A DNA stretch of 64,000 nt from assembly GCF_022965805.1 (NCBI RefSeq), contig NC_133115.1, forward strand, positions 31,797,321 to 31,861,320, given 5' to 3'. The position numbers and the translations under genes are program-made. Positions 1 through 10,173 of this stretch are shown here, piece by piece. The notes beneath the pieces were generated by a model that was not told the DNA's origin, did no database searches, and saw only the letters and a program-made list of their open reading frames with translations. The stretch comes from Primulina eburnea (lineage: Eukaryota > Streptophyta > Magnoliopsida > Lamiales > Gesneriaceae). The stretch's first letter is position 1. Each line of letters opens with the position of its first letter.

Positions 1-94
1 AAGGCCTCCATGCTAAATTAAAAATGAACCAAACATGAGATAAGGAATGATTATTTAATAATCATTCCCTTATCATGGCTACCAAACATAACCT
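1..94. repeat. Right end of a Tourist-like MITE, cut by the window edge
   Basis: Positions 39-74 form a nearly perfect palindrome (GATAAGGAATGATTATT, spacer TA, then its complement with one extra base), followed by CCAAACATAACC and TAA. The ending resembles the 3' end of Tourist/Harbinger MITEs such as the one at 41619-42190. The left end lies outside the window, so family and length are not provable here. Confidence 0.4.
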
Positions 95-104
95 AAATAG
101 ATAC

Positions 105-286
105 GAGTGAGTCTCATGTGAGACCGTCTCACGGATCTTAATCTGTGAGACGGGTCAACCCTACCCATATTCACAATAAAAAGTAATACTCTTAGCATAA
201 AAAGTAATACTTTTTCATGGATAATCCAAATAAGAGATCCGTCTCACAAATACGACCCGTGAGACCGTCTCACACAAGTTTTTGCC
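105..286 (-). mobile_element. 182-bp Mutator-type MITE, copy 1
   Basis: The element runs from GAGTGAGTCTC to AAGTTTTTGCC, with GTGAGACCGTCTCAC near each end, and is flanked by a perfect 9-bp direct repeat AATAGATAC (96-104 and 287-295). A 9-bp TSD points to the Mutator superfamily. The interior carries the family signature AAAAAGTAATACTCTTAGC and a TTTTTCATGGAT box. No coding capacity. Confidence 0.85.
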
Positions 287-295
287 AATAGATAC

Positions 296-1098
296 AGTCT
301 CATAAACCCAAAATACATTAAAAAAATCCTTTAAGATAAGAACAAAATCTCGAAGATATCGGGATATATTTTCAAAATTCATATTTTATTTAAGATAAGA
401 TCATATTAGTGCAAATCTCACAATGAATCTCGCATTTTAAGAACTTATTTAGTTCCTTCCAACTATATAAATATCATGTATCTATCATATTTTAGATAAT
501 CACACATTGCTATCACTCAACCATACTTTGTTGCACTCTTAAGTTTTGATTCAACATTATCATAAGCATCGGCCGGTTTTGCCGGAAATATCTCCGGCAC
601 CCTCAACTTCTGTCTGTCTGTGCATAGTTTGCCAAACCGAATCCAAGATGAATTTTTTTGTTACATCAATTTTTTTTTCTCAAATTATAAAATATTCTAT
701 TTTTATTTAATAAAAATATCATTAAACATATCCGATGTATTCTGAGAAAATAATTTTTTTACCAATACTTTTGAATTCTTATATTAAATAAACCTATAAC
801 ACATATCATAAAAATTATTGTAAAAAAGTATTAAATTTTAATACAACTTCTCGAAATTCACAAACAAAAGTTTTATCTAATACACAACTTTTAACATGCA
901 TGCACTAATACAAATAAAATTTGAGCGGAGGTAAATATTGTCGATTGCTGAGTTAGATATCATTGTTTCATCCACAAAAAAAGAAGAAGAATAAAAGGAA
1001 AAAATCAAGCATCATCTTGAAATAATATTCAGCATCTTAAAATCAGATCGAATATATGCAATACTCCATAAAAAAAAACTGTAACTAAAAATCAGAAA
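296..1098. other. AT-rich spacer
   Basis: AT-rich intergenic DNA with no coding signal that I can support. It lies downstream of the STMP1-like gene, so its right end should hold that gene's 3' UTR. Confidence 0.5.
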
Positions 1099-1302
1099 TT
1101 ATGATGAATCTACTATTTTGGGTTCTGGGTTAGTTGAAGATGTCTCCTCATGAGTCCTGCTGGGCTTCATGTAGGTTCCTTCGACTCTTCCAAACGCCTT
1201 TAGGATCTCATCTTTGATATTCGGAACGTCGTAGTTTTGAGCGATGTATGCGCCGCCTATGAGCCCCAACACCATCTTCAACTTACATTTGAGAAACCCC
1301 AT
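1099..1302 (-). CDS. STMP1-like mitochondrial microprotein (DUF4535 type)
   Basis: A 67-aa single-exon reading frame. Its core GLIGGAYIAQNYDVPNI lines up with the animal microprotein STMP1 (C7orf73/MM47), whose core is a short hydrophobic helix followed by YLAQNYDIPN. In animals this family is an inner-mitochondrial-membrane microprotein linked to respiratory complexes. Residues about 10-24 form one membrane segment, and the following 20 residues are the conserved soluble stretch. The last 20 residues are hydrophilic, Ser/Thr/Glu-rich and probably disordered. The first ATG is used; a second Met at residue 10 would start at the hydrophobic helix, as in the shorter animal proteins, so the first nine residues may be a plant extension. 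The call rests on the motif, not on a search. Localisation is inferred from the animal family. Confidence 0.8.
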   Translation of the reverse strand: MGFLKCKLKMVLGLIGGAYIAQNYDVPNIKDEILKAFGRVEGTYMKPSRTHEETSSTNPEPKIVDSS

Positions 1303-1582
1303 TTTTTATTGAATTCTGTCTTTAACTTGGTTTTGATAGCAATGTCAATTTCAAAGTGTGGGGCGATGAATTATGCGACATTGTATTTATGGGATTTTTG
1401 GTGTCTTGTGGAGCAATAAACTAACTAGAAGCTGTTCGTTTCCCCTTGTCCAAGACTCGAATAATAATATAATAAAAATTTTAAAATATATAAATTGTAT
1501 TATTTCAAAATTCGTCAAATCGTTTCAAGCTCAACACCAACGTACAATTGAGATTTGAGGCTTAATTTTATACCCAAAAAGG
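1303..1582. other. Likely promoter and 5' UTR of the STMP1-like gene
   Basis: Non-coding. It lies directly upstream (minus strand) of the STMP1-like start codon. No TATA box or known element could be placed with confidence. Confidence 0.4.
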
Positions 1583-1591
1583 CTTTCTTTT

Positions 1592-2708
1592 CGGAGTGGA
1601 TATCCTACGGTGGGCATCCCACAGTAGGGAATGATGTGTCAAAATTTTTTTTAAAGTTTTTTTATATTTATTTTATTTCTTTTTAGTTTTAATTTTTTAA
1701 TTTTGAGCTTTTTGTTTTCATCTTTTTTCACTCACTCCCAAATTTACATTTTTAATCTTATTTAAAATATATTATAATTTTTCTTTTGCTATTTTTCTTT
1801 TTGTTTCCCTCTTTCTTTCTTTTTTTTCACATTTTATTTATCTCATTTGTTTTGAAAGTAAAACATATTAATGTATCATCCCACAGTAGAGGATGTTGTG
1901 ACAAAAAATTTAATTTCAAAATTGCTTTACCGTGGGCATCTTCACAAAAGAGACTGTGATGTCGTTTTACAGCCACAATCACAATTTTCTATTCTTTTAT
2001 TTTTTTTTTTTGTCTTTTTATATATTTTAATCAATACTTTCTTTTTAAATTTTTTTTGTTTTCTTTTTGACCTTTTGTGTATATATTCTAATTTTTTAAA
2101 AAGTATTTTCTATTCTCTTTTTATCTTGTCAATTTTTATTGTATTGTTTTTTTTGTTATAATTTATACTTAGCTTATATATTATATACTAATGTACCAAC
2201 TGATTTAAATATGTCAATATGGAAAAAAAATATTATATATTTTATTTCCTAAATAAATAAATTCGGTAGTCAAAAAATTAGAAAAGAACTGGACATATAA
2301 ATGATCAAGAAAATAGAAATTTTTATATTGAAGTTCTCTCTTCCCTTATTTTAATTTTTAAAAAAAATTAATGAGAAAAAAAAAAGAAAATTGACGAATC
2401 AAGCGTGTGAAAAAAACTAAAATTGAAACATTTTACTTTCAAAACAAACAAGATAAACAAAATGTGGAAAAAAAAAAAAAAAAGAAGGAAACAAAAAGTC
2501 CAAAAATGGCAAAAGAAAAATTATAATATATTTTAAATAAGACTAAAAATGAAAATTTGAGAGTGAAGAAAAGAAAGATGAAAACAAAAATTTCAAAAAA
2601 AAATTAATACTAAAAAGAATTAAAATAAGTATTAAAAAAACTTTTAAAATATTTTTTTTGCCACATCATTCCCTACTGTGGACACCCCACAGTAGGGGAT
2701 CCATTCCC
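1592..2708. mobile_element. 1.1-kb fold-back / Mutator-like MITE
   Basis: The two ends are long inverted repeats. About 270 bases at the left (from CGGAGTGGATATCC through the CCCACAGTAGGGAATGATGT block and a T-rich arm) reappear inverted at the right (A-rich arm, ACATCATTCCCTACTGTGG, ending GGATCCATTCCC). The element is flanked by a perfect 9-bp repeat CTTTCTTTT (1583-1591 and 2709-2717). A further inverted CCCACAGTAG block lies near 1878. No transposase is visible; the T-rich open frame at 1871-2161 is low complexity. TSD length and long terminal inverted repeats suggest a non-autonomous MULE or fold-back element. Confidence 0.85.
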
Positions 2709-2717
2709 CTTTCTTTT

Positions 2718-4103
2718 ATATAACTAAAATAAATTATTTCATCCTGGTTTTTATAAACGGCCAACGCACTATTTGCATGTGGTTTCGGATTTTTTTACGT
2801 TGACATTAGACAAGTGCCTTTCAAATTGTTGATTCGACTCTTTTTATGTTGTCTCCATGTGAATTTTGAAAAAAAAAAAAAACATCTGTACATTTTACAT
2901 ATGGTATTGTCTCCACTTTCTTGAATATGCATGTTACAATAACAAAAATATACACATTTAGTCGTATCGATCGATTTTGGTTCTGAGACAGAGAATTTCA
3001 AAGGGAATGAATCCAAGAATCGTTCTGACATTTCAAGAGATAGTGATGAATTAAACGAGAAGAAGAAAGTTCTGATAAACTACATAGTACTTCTATAGAA
3101 TGTGAAACTATTTATTGAAAAATTAAACTATATATTTATTATAAGATGTTGATAATGTTTTTGAGCCTTTTTTGGCGTAGAGAAAATGGCACAATCATTG
3201 CCAATATTATATATTTTAATTTGCTCAATATCTCCTTAATTTTTGGATCACGAAGGTGTTAATTAATTTGATTTCATTATTTTACATCAAAAGGGATGAA
3301 TAATTTATTTTTCAAATCAAATATGGAAACATCTTTGAATTGCTCAATCTTGTGTCTGGTTTTTGTTTTAGATGTGGAGTGTTAATGAAAACATGGGAGC
3401 CAACGTAAAATGTATGAATATATATTTTTTTAATGAACATCAATTTGAATCTTGTGAAAATTATAACTCGGCCTTTTTTTAATTTGTTTGAAAATTTTAG
3501 TTAATAATTACTGACAAAAATTATACCAGTAGAACCCTACATGACATTCTTTGTAGGAAGAATTTCTAGTAAAAATATATATAACTAAATAATTCTTGTT
3601 TTCATGCATGCACCAAACAACCATTTAGAATGATGCAAAACCTACCTAATCGAGAAGATGAATCTCGGAGACGGAAATGTTCGCCGGACGCTATCTAGCT
3701 ATCGAAAAAATATCCATATCAAGAACAAGTACAAATTCAAGAACAAAATCGGATGAAGAACTGGAATCAATAAAAAGTACTCATGAAAACTTATCAATAC
3801 CTTAACGATTAATACTCTCAAAATATACGTGAGGCATGATTATAATCAGTACATCATGTCTAAGAACTTGAAGCATTATAGAATAAATTTTATATATCAT
3901 TCAAAAATACCGAGAGACCCACCCGTCTTCTCCCTAATGCAAGATCAATTTAGTCCTCTTTCCCCGAACGATCGACCCATCCTAGCTAATGTTTAAAAAT
4001 AATGAAATAAATACACACTGCAAATTGACTAATCATTGCTTTGATCAATATATATTAAGATAATAATACATAAAGTACCCTCAAGTTCGTGATATGATGA
4101 GCA
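2718..4103. other. Intergenic spacer
   Basis: AT-rich DNA with no gene or bounded repeat that I can support. Its right end should include the 3' UTR of the RGF-type gene on the minus strand. Confidence 0.5.
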
Positions 4104-4780
4104 TCAGTTGTGAATTGGAGGATGAGTTTTCGGCGGCAAATAGTCTAAGTTAAACCCTGGTTCTGGATCTTCTCTTTTCTTGTTAGGCACCCTCCAAGAT
4201 ACACTTTCTAAAGACTCATTTTGTGCGGCATCAGGTACGCGTATCTGATCGCCTTTCGCCTTTGTTTCATCCTTATTTCCCTGGTCTTTGGAATGGTCAC
4301 TGCTAACCCTAATCACTTCCTTCGATTTGTCTTCCTTTTTCGCCCCCTCGGATACTTTAGGCAGTAAAGAGTACCGCTTGTCATGTTGAATCAAAACCCC
4401 AGTATCATTCAACTTCTCATCATTTTCCTGCATATTACCCTAAATCCACATTAATTATACTTTTCAAAATCATATACCGGAGCTACAAATTGTTGATGAT
4501 AGTCATATGTTGTCAAATAATTATACTATTGTAATGATCCTGACAAACAGCACGAATAGAAAGAAGGGATGGTTGCCTCCAATACTTATATATGCATAAA
4601 TCCGATCCACTCTTCACTACCAAATAGGAATTAAAGTAAAACAAGACTTGAACTTATTACCAGTCTTTTTGAGTGATATTCTTGTGTAGGTTCCTTATTC
4701 ACCACTCCAAGACTTCTAGCATTAATACATGCATGGAAAGAACACAAAAGAACTAATACAAGACACGATATGACTGACAT
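4104..4780 (-). CDS. RGF/GOLVEN (CLEL) peptide precursor, two exons
   Basis: Spliced minus-strand gene: exon 1 4661-4780 (40 codons), intron 4428-4660 (GTAATA...ATGCAG, phase 0), exon 2 4104-4427 (107 codons plus stop), giving 147 aa. Exon 1 encodes a classic secretory signal (MSVISCLVLVLLCSFHAC, cleavage likely near residues 20-25). The middle is charged and variable. The precursor ends exactly with DYLPPKTHPPIHN (residues 135-147), which fits the 13-residue root meristem growth factor pattern DYxxxxxxPPxHN. In this family the Asp-Tyr pair is the tyrosine-sulfation site and the released C-terminal peptide binds RGI/RGFR receptor kinases to control root meristem size and gravitropic growth. 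Family assignment is strong; which paralogue it is cannot be told from the sequence. Confidence 0.92.
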
Positions 4781-6438
4781 TTGAAGGAAGGAAAGATCTC
4801 CAAATTAATCAGGCTAAAGTTTCCACACAAGATTAGATGAAATCGTTCGCTGAGCAAGGTTTTGGTACCAAAACATATGTATCGAAGATCAAAGGAAGGT
4901 TTTGGAGGATTTGATTAATTGGTTTCTGAATTTTTTTTGGTAACATGCAGCAGGTGTATGAGAATGTGAAAATTTAGGATGCATATATAAGGGCGACCAA
5001 CTTCTTCTTGCGTGCCCACTTTCAATTGGGAACCCAAGACTTGACAAGATATATCACCCGCCAAACAAGAAGAAGCATACATATATATATGGGTTTATTC
5101 TTAACTACACGAATATGTAATAATAACAAAAACCAATCACTTATACACACGAGTATTGATAAAAAGACGTGAAATAAGAGTAAATAACAAATTCAGTATT
5201 TTTTTAATCCCCTTGAATCTTCTAAAATCAAATGTTAATGGTTTTTGGAAACACGCTGATAATTACGTAATGGTCATTAAGTATGCCGTTAATTAATACA
5301 ATTCGACCTTATGTTTTTGTAAAGATCATAATTTAAAGGAATTCAACCATAAATTAGAGTATAATAATTATGTGCGCGAAAGAACAAGAAAACCGATAAA
5401 CAAGCAAGAGCTTGTCTTATTTGTTTCCTCCGAGGAACTTATGACCCTCGTTGTCTCGTCTGTGTGTTACGGTTTGGGTTTTCTCATTTCTTGTTCTAAC
5501 TTTCCCCCAACCATTTTACATGGAAAACATAAAAGGAATATTATTTTAATCTTCAATGTTAAAAAGTGTGAAGCCTTTTTAAAATTGTACAGGAGTTCTC
5601 TAATTATTAAATAATTCTATACATGCTTGATTTTTGGGGGAGGGAGTAATCAAGAGTAGATTTTAAGCTTTTGATGAATTGACCTTTGAATTTTTAAAGA
5701 CAACTTATTCCTTTAAATGCAAAAATGTTGTCGTTATAGGTACAGAGTTTGAGCAGTCCGAAGAATTTGAGAATCCATATTAATTTGAATATAGAAAAAG
5801 AAATTCATGTATCCAAAATATGAAGTCAAAAAATAAGACATTCATATCTATTAAAATTACTTATGAGATCCCTGAAATATTGGAGAAACAACAAATATTT
5901 ATGACACGATCCGTTGTGAGATGAGTAAGAATATTCGAATGTCAACAAACAATTTTCCCTGAACTAAATGTCTTTGCAACAACGTTCCGTTCGCGAAAAA
6001 ACGAGCTTGTACAAACATTTTCTATTTTTTAGTTGGATGGAAGTGTTTTGCAGGTGTTTTCGAATACCTATTTCTGCTTCAAATTCTGCAATTTGAAGCT
6101 GGAAGTAAGATTGAGATATCTATTTCCAAATACTCCGTGCTTTTGTTTCTCACTCACTTTTCTATAATATCTTAAAGTATCACGTACTTCAAAATAAGTA
6201 GAAGCGCGATTAAGAGAAAACGAATAAAACACGTATTAAACAATTAATACCTTGCAAGAAACGATCTTACGACCATACTTGTACGATTGAAAATTTGTTG
6301 ATTATCTTAATTTAAGACAAACTGAAAATTAATATCGTATTCTATTTAAGGTACATTGAATATTAATACGTAACTGAGACATTTAACATGCTAGCAAGTA
6401 GCTGAAATGACGTAAACTTCTCTCATGCATGCGTGGGT
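4781..6438. other. Upstream region of the RGF-type gene and spacer
   Basis: The first few hundred bases hold the promoter and 5' UTR of the peptide gene; TATATAAGG (minus strand) near 4984-4992 is a plausible TATA box, about 205 bases before the start codon. The rest is AT-rich with no gene or bounded repeat that I can support. A short 80-codon frame at 5372-5614 shows no family resemblance. Confidence 0.4.
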
Positions 6439-6443
6439 TTGAA

Positions 6444-7946
6444 TGTAGTAGCCCGAATCCCAAATTGGGTAATTAACGGATTATTGGTGATTAAGAAGGT
6501 TTAATGTGTAATTTTGACCGAGTCATGATCGGACGGACCGAAGATGGTTCAGAAGCACCGAAGAGTTCGGAAGGTCCGAAGTGAGTTCGGTGGATCCGAT
6601 CATTAGGTGTCAAGAGTTGATCGACACGTGGGAGTTCGGACGTTCCGAAGTGTAGGTTCGGTGGATCCGATCATGAGGTGTCAAGAGCAGCTGGACACGT
6701 GCATGTTCGGACGGTCCGAAGTGTATGATCGGAGGATCCGATCATGAGCTGTCAAGAGCCAATGGACACGTAGCGTTCGGACGTTCCGAAGTGGTGTTCG
6801 GAGGATCCGAACATGGCCTATAAATAGTGCTCGGATTTCTCATTTGTGACTTGCCATTCCTTGAGTTAAGTCTCCTCTTTGAGAGTTTTGGAAGGATTCT
6901 AGGGCTAGTTGTTGTTCGAGCGATAGCCAAGAGCTGCCGGGATTGGTAGCATAGCAGCGCCGGAGTTTCGAGGCAATCGACATCAAAGGGCTGTCGACGG
7001 ACGAAGGTAAACCCTAAACCTTTGGTAGTACTAGGGAGTACTGGTTTTGCTAGCCGAGCATGGTAGTATTGTTCATTGGGTATGCTTTTGATGCGTAGGC
7101 TTGTTCTAGACCTGATTAGCGGTGTTGCGTAAGGCTAGGCTTGCTGTGATAGAGGTACGAAAGTACTATCCGAGATATCCTGGTTGAGTATACATTCATA
7201 TATGTGTTGCATGAGTATTTGCTGCATTGTTATATGTCATATGATGCATGTTATTATGTCACGGTTATTACTGCACGTTGCATTTCATGTTGAGCCGTAT
7301 CTCCTTCGAGATAGCCTTTACTGTTGAGCTGTATCTCTTTCGAGATAAGCTATATCTTGGGGCCGCTCAGCCCTGTCTTGTGGACGCATGGACACCGAGA
7401 GTACACAGTGGCCGACGGGTCGGGAGGGCTTCGGTGGTCCGGGACATTTTAGGTCCACGTCTGTCTTGTAGTGGATGCAGTGACCCAGAGGTGTACCGCG
7501 CGGCACTATCCACTTGGCGCCTCTAGACTGAGCATCGTTGAGATCCTTTTGTGACTCCTGTTTCTTGACTACCCCGGTATCATGATCATAGCATGTGCAT
7601 TTCATATAGGTCTGTATACTCATACTTTTGTACTGGGCGTTCTTATCGCTCACGTCCTCGGTTTTGTTTATTCTTGGACACCCCATTCCCGCGGGGCAGG
7701 CCTCAGGTTGGACAGCTCAGGAGGAGCAGGAGGAGGACGTTGAGTAGCTGGTTGGGTTAGTTTTCGGTATTGTTCTATTCGATATGGTTGTACTTGTATT
7801 TTTAGTTGAGTTATTCTAGACTTCGATTGGGTTGTATAACCATTATAGTTGTCGACTTTTTCCGCTGTTGTCTCTGATTATTGTTTATTAGGTTAATTGC
7901 ATGCTTAGTTTTTGATTAGTAGGTGATTCTGGAACGGGTCACTACA
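6444..7946 (+). repeat. LTR 1 of the three-LTR element
   Basis: 1503-bp long terminal repeat. U3 holds four tandem units of about 70 bp (6562-6830), then a TATA box TATAAATAG at 6829-6837, so transcription should start near 6860. Open frames of 62, 92 and 122 codons inside the LTR recur in all copies and have no protein-like features. Confidence 0.95.
6562..6830 (+). promoter_or_regulatory. Tandem enhancer-like units in the LTR U3
   Basis: Four units of 69-71 bp start near 6562, 6632, 6703 and 6773, just upstream of the TATA box. Each contains a TTCGGA...TCCGAA inverted pair and a TCGGnGGATCCGA palindrome; three carry an ACACGT core (ACACGTGGG, ACACGTGCA, ACACGTAGC) resembling G-box/ABRE sites for bZIP or bHLH factors. 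The same block recurs at 8427 and 10292 in the other LTRs. Binding is inferred from motifs only. Confidence 0.7.
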
Positions 7947-8308
7947 TTTATGGTATCAGAGCATGCATGCGATTTTGGGATATAGATTCTGTTTTGGGAT
8001 TTCCGTTGACCAATTTACTAGTTTCCCCATTCTATGTTGTAGCAATGGCTGACCACTTTGGTGATGAGAGTAGTCAGGGAAGTGTAGGTCGTTGGGGTGA
8101 CCAGGACGATTTGTTAAGCGTCATAAGTTACCGCATGTTTCTCTAGATGTCATTCTTTCCGTTTCTACTCCGATGGGTCATTCGGTTTTAGCCAAGCGTC
8201 TAGTGATGGGTTGTCCCTTAGATTTGGAGGGTAATGATGTTGTTATTTTCGTTTTGTTCATTTTCTAAGCTTGATTTCGAGGACGAAATCGTTTTAAGGG
8301 GGGGAGAA
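7947..8308 (+). mobile_element. Interior 1: PBS, gag start, protease scrap, PPT
   Basis: Primer-binding site at 7951-7962. A reading frame beginning ATGGCTGACCAC at 8045 runs 33 codons to a stop and looks like the start of gag. A second stretch (about 8140-8250) reads VSTPMGHSVLAKR...GCPLDLEGN, resembling the Ty3/gypsy protease region. It is followed by GGACGAAATC and the polypurine tract at 8296-8308. Reverse transcriptase, RNase H and integrase are missing, so replication would need proteins from another element. Confidence 0.85.
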
Positions 8309-9811
8309 TGTAGTAGCCCGAATCCCAAATTGGGTAATTAACGGATTATTGGTGATTAAGAAGGTTTAATGTGTAATTTTGACCGAGTCATGATCGGACG
8401 GACCGAAGATGGTTCAGAAGCACCGAAGAGTTCGGAAGGTCCGAAGTGAGTTCGGTGGATCCGATCATTAGGTGTCAAGAGTTGATCGACACGTGGGAGT
8501 TCGGACGTTCCGAAGTGTAGGTTCGGTGGATCCGATCATGAGGTGTCAAGAGCAGCTGGACACGTGCATGTTCGGACGGTCCGAAGTGTATGATCGGAGG
8601 ATCCGATCATGAGCTGTCAAGAGCCAATGGACACGTAGCGTTCGGACGTTCCGAAGTGGTGTTCGGAGGATCCGAACATGGCCTATAAATAGTGCTCGGA
8701 TTTCTCATTTGTGACTTGCCATTCCTTGAGTTAAGTCTCCTCTTTGAGAGTTTTGGAAGGATTCTAGGGCTAGTTGTTGTTCGAGCGATAGCCAAGAGCT
8801 GCCGGGATTGGTAGCATAGCAGCGCCGGAGTTTCGAGGCAATCGACATCAAAGGGCTGTCGACGGACGAAGGTAAACCCTAAACCTTTGGTAGTACTAGG
8901 GAGTACTGGTTTTGCTAGCCGAGCATGGTAGTATTGTTCATTGGGTATGCTTTTGATGCGTAGGCTTGTTCTAGACCTGATTAGCGGTGTTGCGTAAGGC
9001 TAGGCTTGCTGTGATAGAGGTACGAAAGTACTATCCGAGATATCCTGGTTGAGTATACATTCATATATGTGTTGCATGAGTATTTGCTGCATTGTTATAT
9101 GTCATATGATGCATGTTATTATGTCACGGTTATTACTGCACGTTGCATTTCATGTTGAGCCGTATCTCCTTCGAGATAGCCTTTACTGTTGAGCTGTATC
9201 TCTTTCGAGATAAGCTATATCTTGGGGCCGCTCAGCCCTGTCTTGTGGACGCATGGACACCGAGAGTACACAGTGGCCGACGGGTCGGGAGGGCTTCGGT
9301 GGTCCGGGACATTTTAGGTCCACGTCTGTCTTGTATTGGATGCAGTGACCCAGAGGTGTACCGCGCGGCACTATCCACTTGGCGCCTCTAGACTGAGCAT
9401 CGTTGAGATCCTTTTGTGACTCCTGTTTCTTGACTACCCCGGTATCATGATCATAGCATGTGCATTTCATATAGGTCTGTATACTCATACTTTTGTACTG
9501 GGCGTTCTTATCGCTCACGTCCTCGGTTTTGTTTATTCTTGGACACCCCATTCCCGCGGGGCAGGCCTCAGGTTGGACAGCTCAGGAGGAGCAGGAGGAG
9601 GACGTTGAGTAGCTGGTTGGGTTAGTTTTCGGTATTGTTCTATTCGATATGGTTGTACTTGTATTTTTAGTTGAGTTATTCTAGACTTCGATTGGGTTGT
9701 ATAACCATTATAGTTGTCGACTTTTTCCGCTGTTGTCTCTGATTATTGTTTATTAGGTTAATTGCATGCTTAGTTTTTGATTAGTAGGTGATTCTGGAAC
9801 GGGTCACTACA
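8309..9811 (+). repeat. LTR 2 (middle)
   Basis: Same as LTR 1, with T instead of G at the equivalent of position 7471 (here 9336). It serves as the 3' LTR of the first unit and the 5' LTR of the second. Confidence 0.95.
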
Positions 9812-10173
9812 TTTATGGTATCAGAGCATGCATGCGATTTTGGGATATAGATTCTGTTTTGGGATTTCCGTTGACCAATTTACTAGTTTCCCCATTCTAT
9901 GTTGTAGCAATGGCTGACCACTTTGGTGATGAGAGTAGTCAGGGAAGTGTAGGTCGTTGGGGTGACCAGGACGATTTGTTAAGCGTCATAAGTTACCGCA
10001 TGTTTCTCTAGATGTCATTCTTTCCGTTTCTACTCCGATGGGTCATTCGGTTTTAGCCAAGCGTCTAGTGATGGGTTGTCCCTTAGATTTGGAGGGTAAT
10101 GATGTTGTTATTTTCGTTTTGTTCATTTTCTAAGCTTGATTTCGAGGACGAAATCGTTTTAAGGGGGGGAGAA
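9812..10173 (+). mobile_element. Interior 2 of the three-LTR element
   Basis: Second copy of the 362-bp interior, with the same primer-binding site, gag start, protease scrap and polypurine tract as 7947-8308. Confidence 0.9.

Noticed and set aside
1871..2161. 96-codon Phe/Leu-rich frame
   Set aside because: Low-complexity T-rich DNA in the arm of the fold-back element.
7318..7686. Minus-strand 122-codon frame as a gag-like protein
   Set aside because: Wrong strand relative to the PBS and PPT and located in the LTR.
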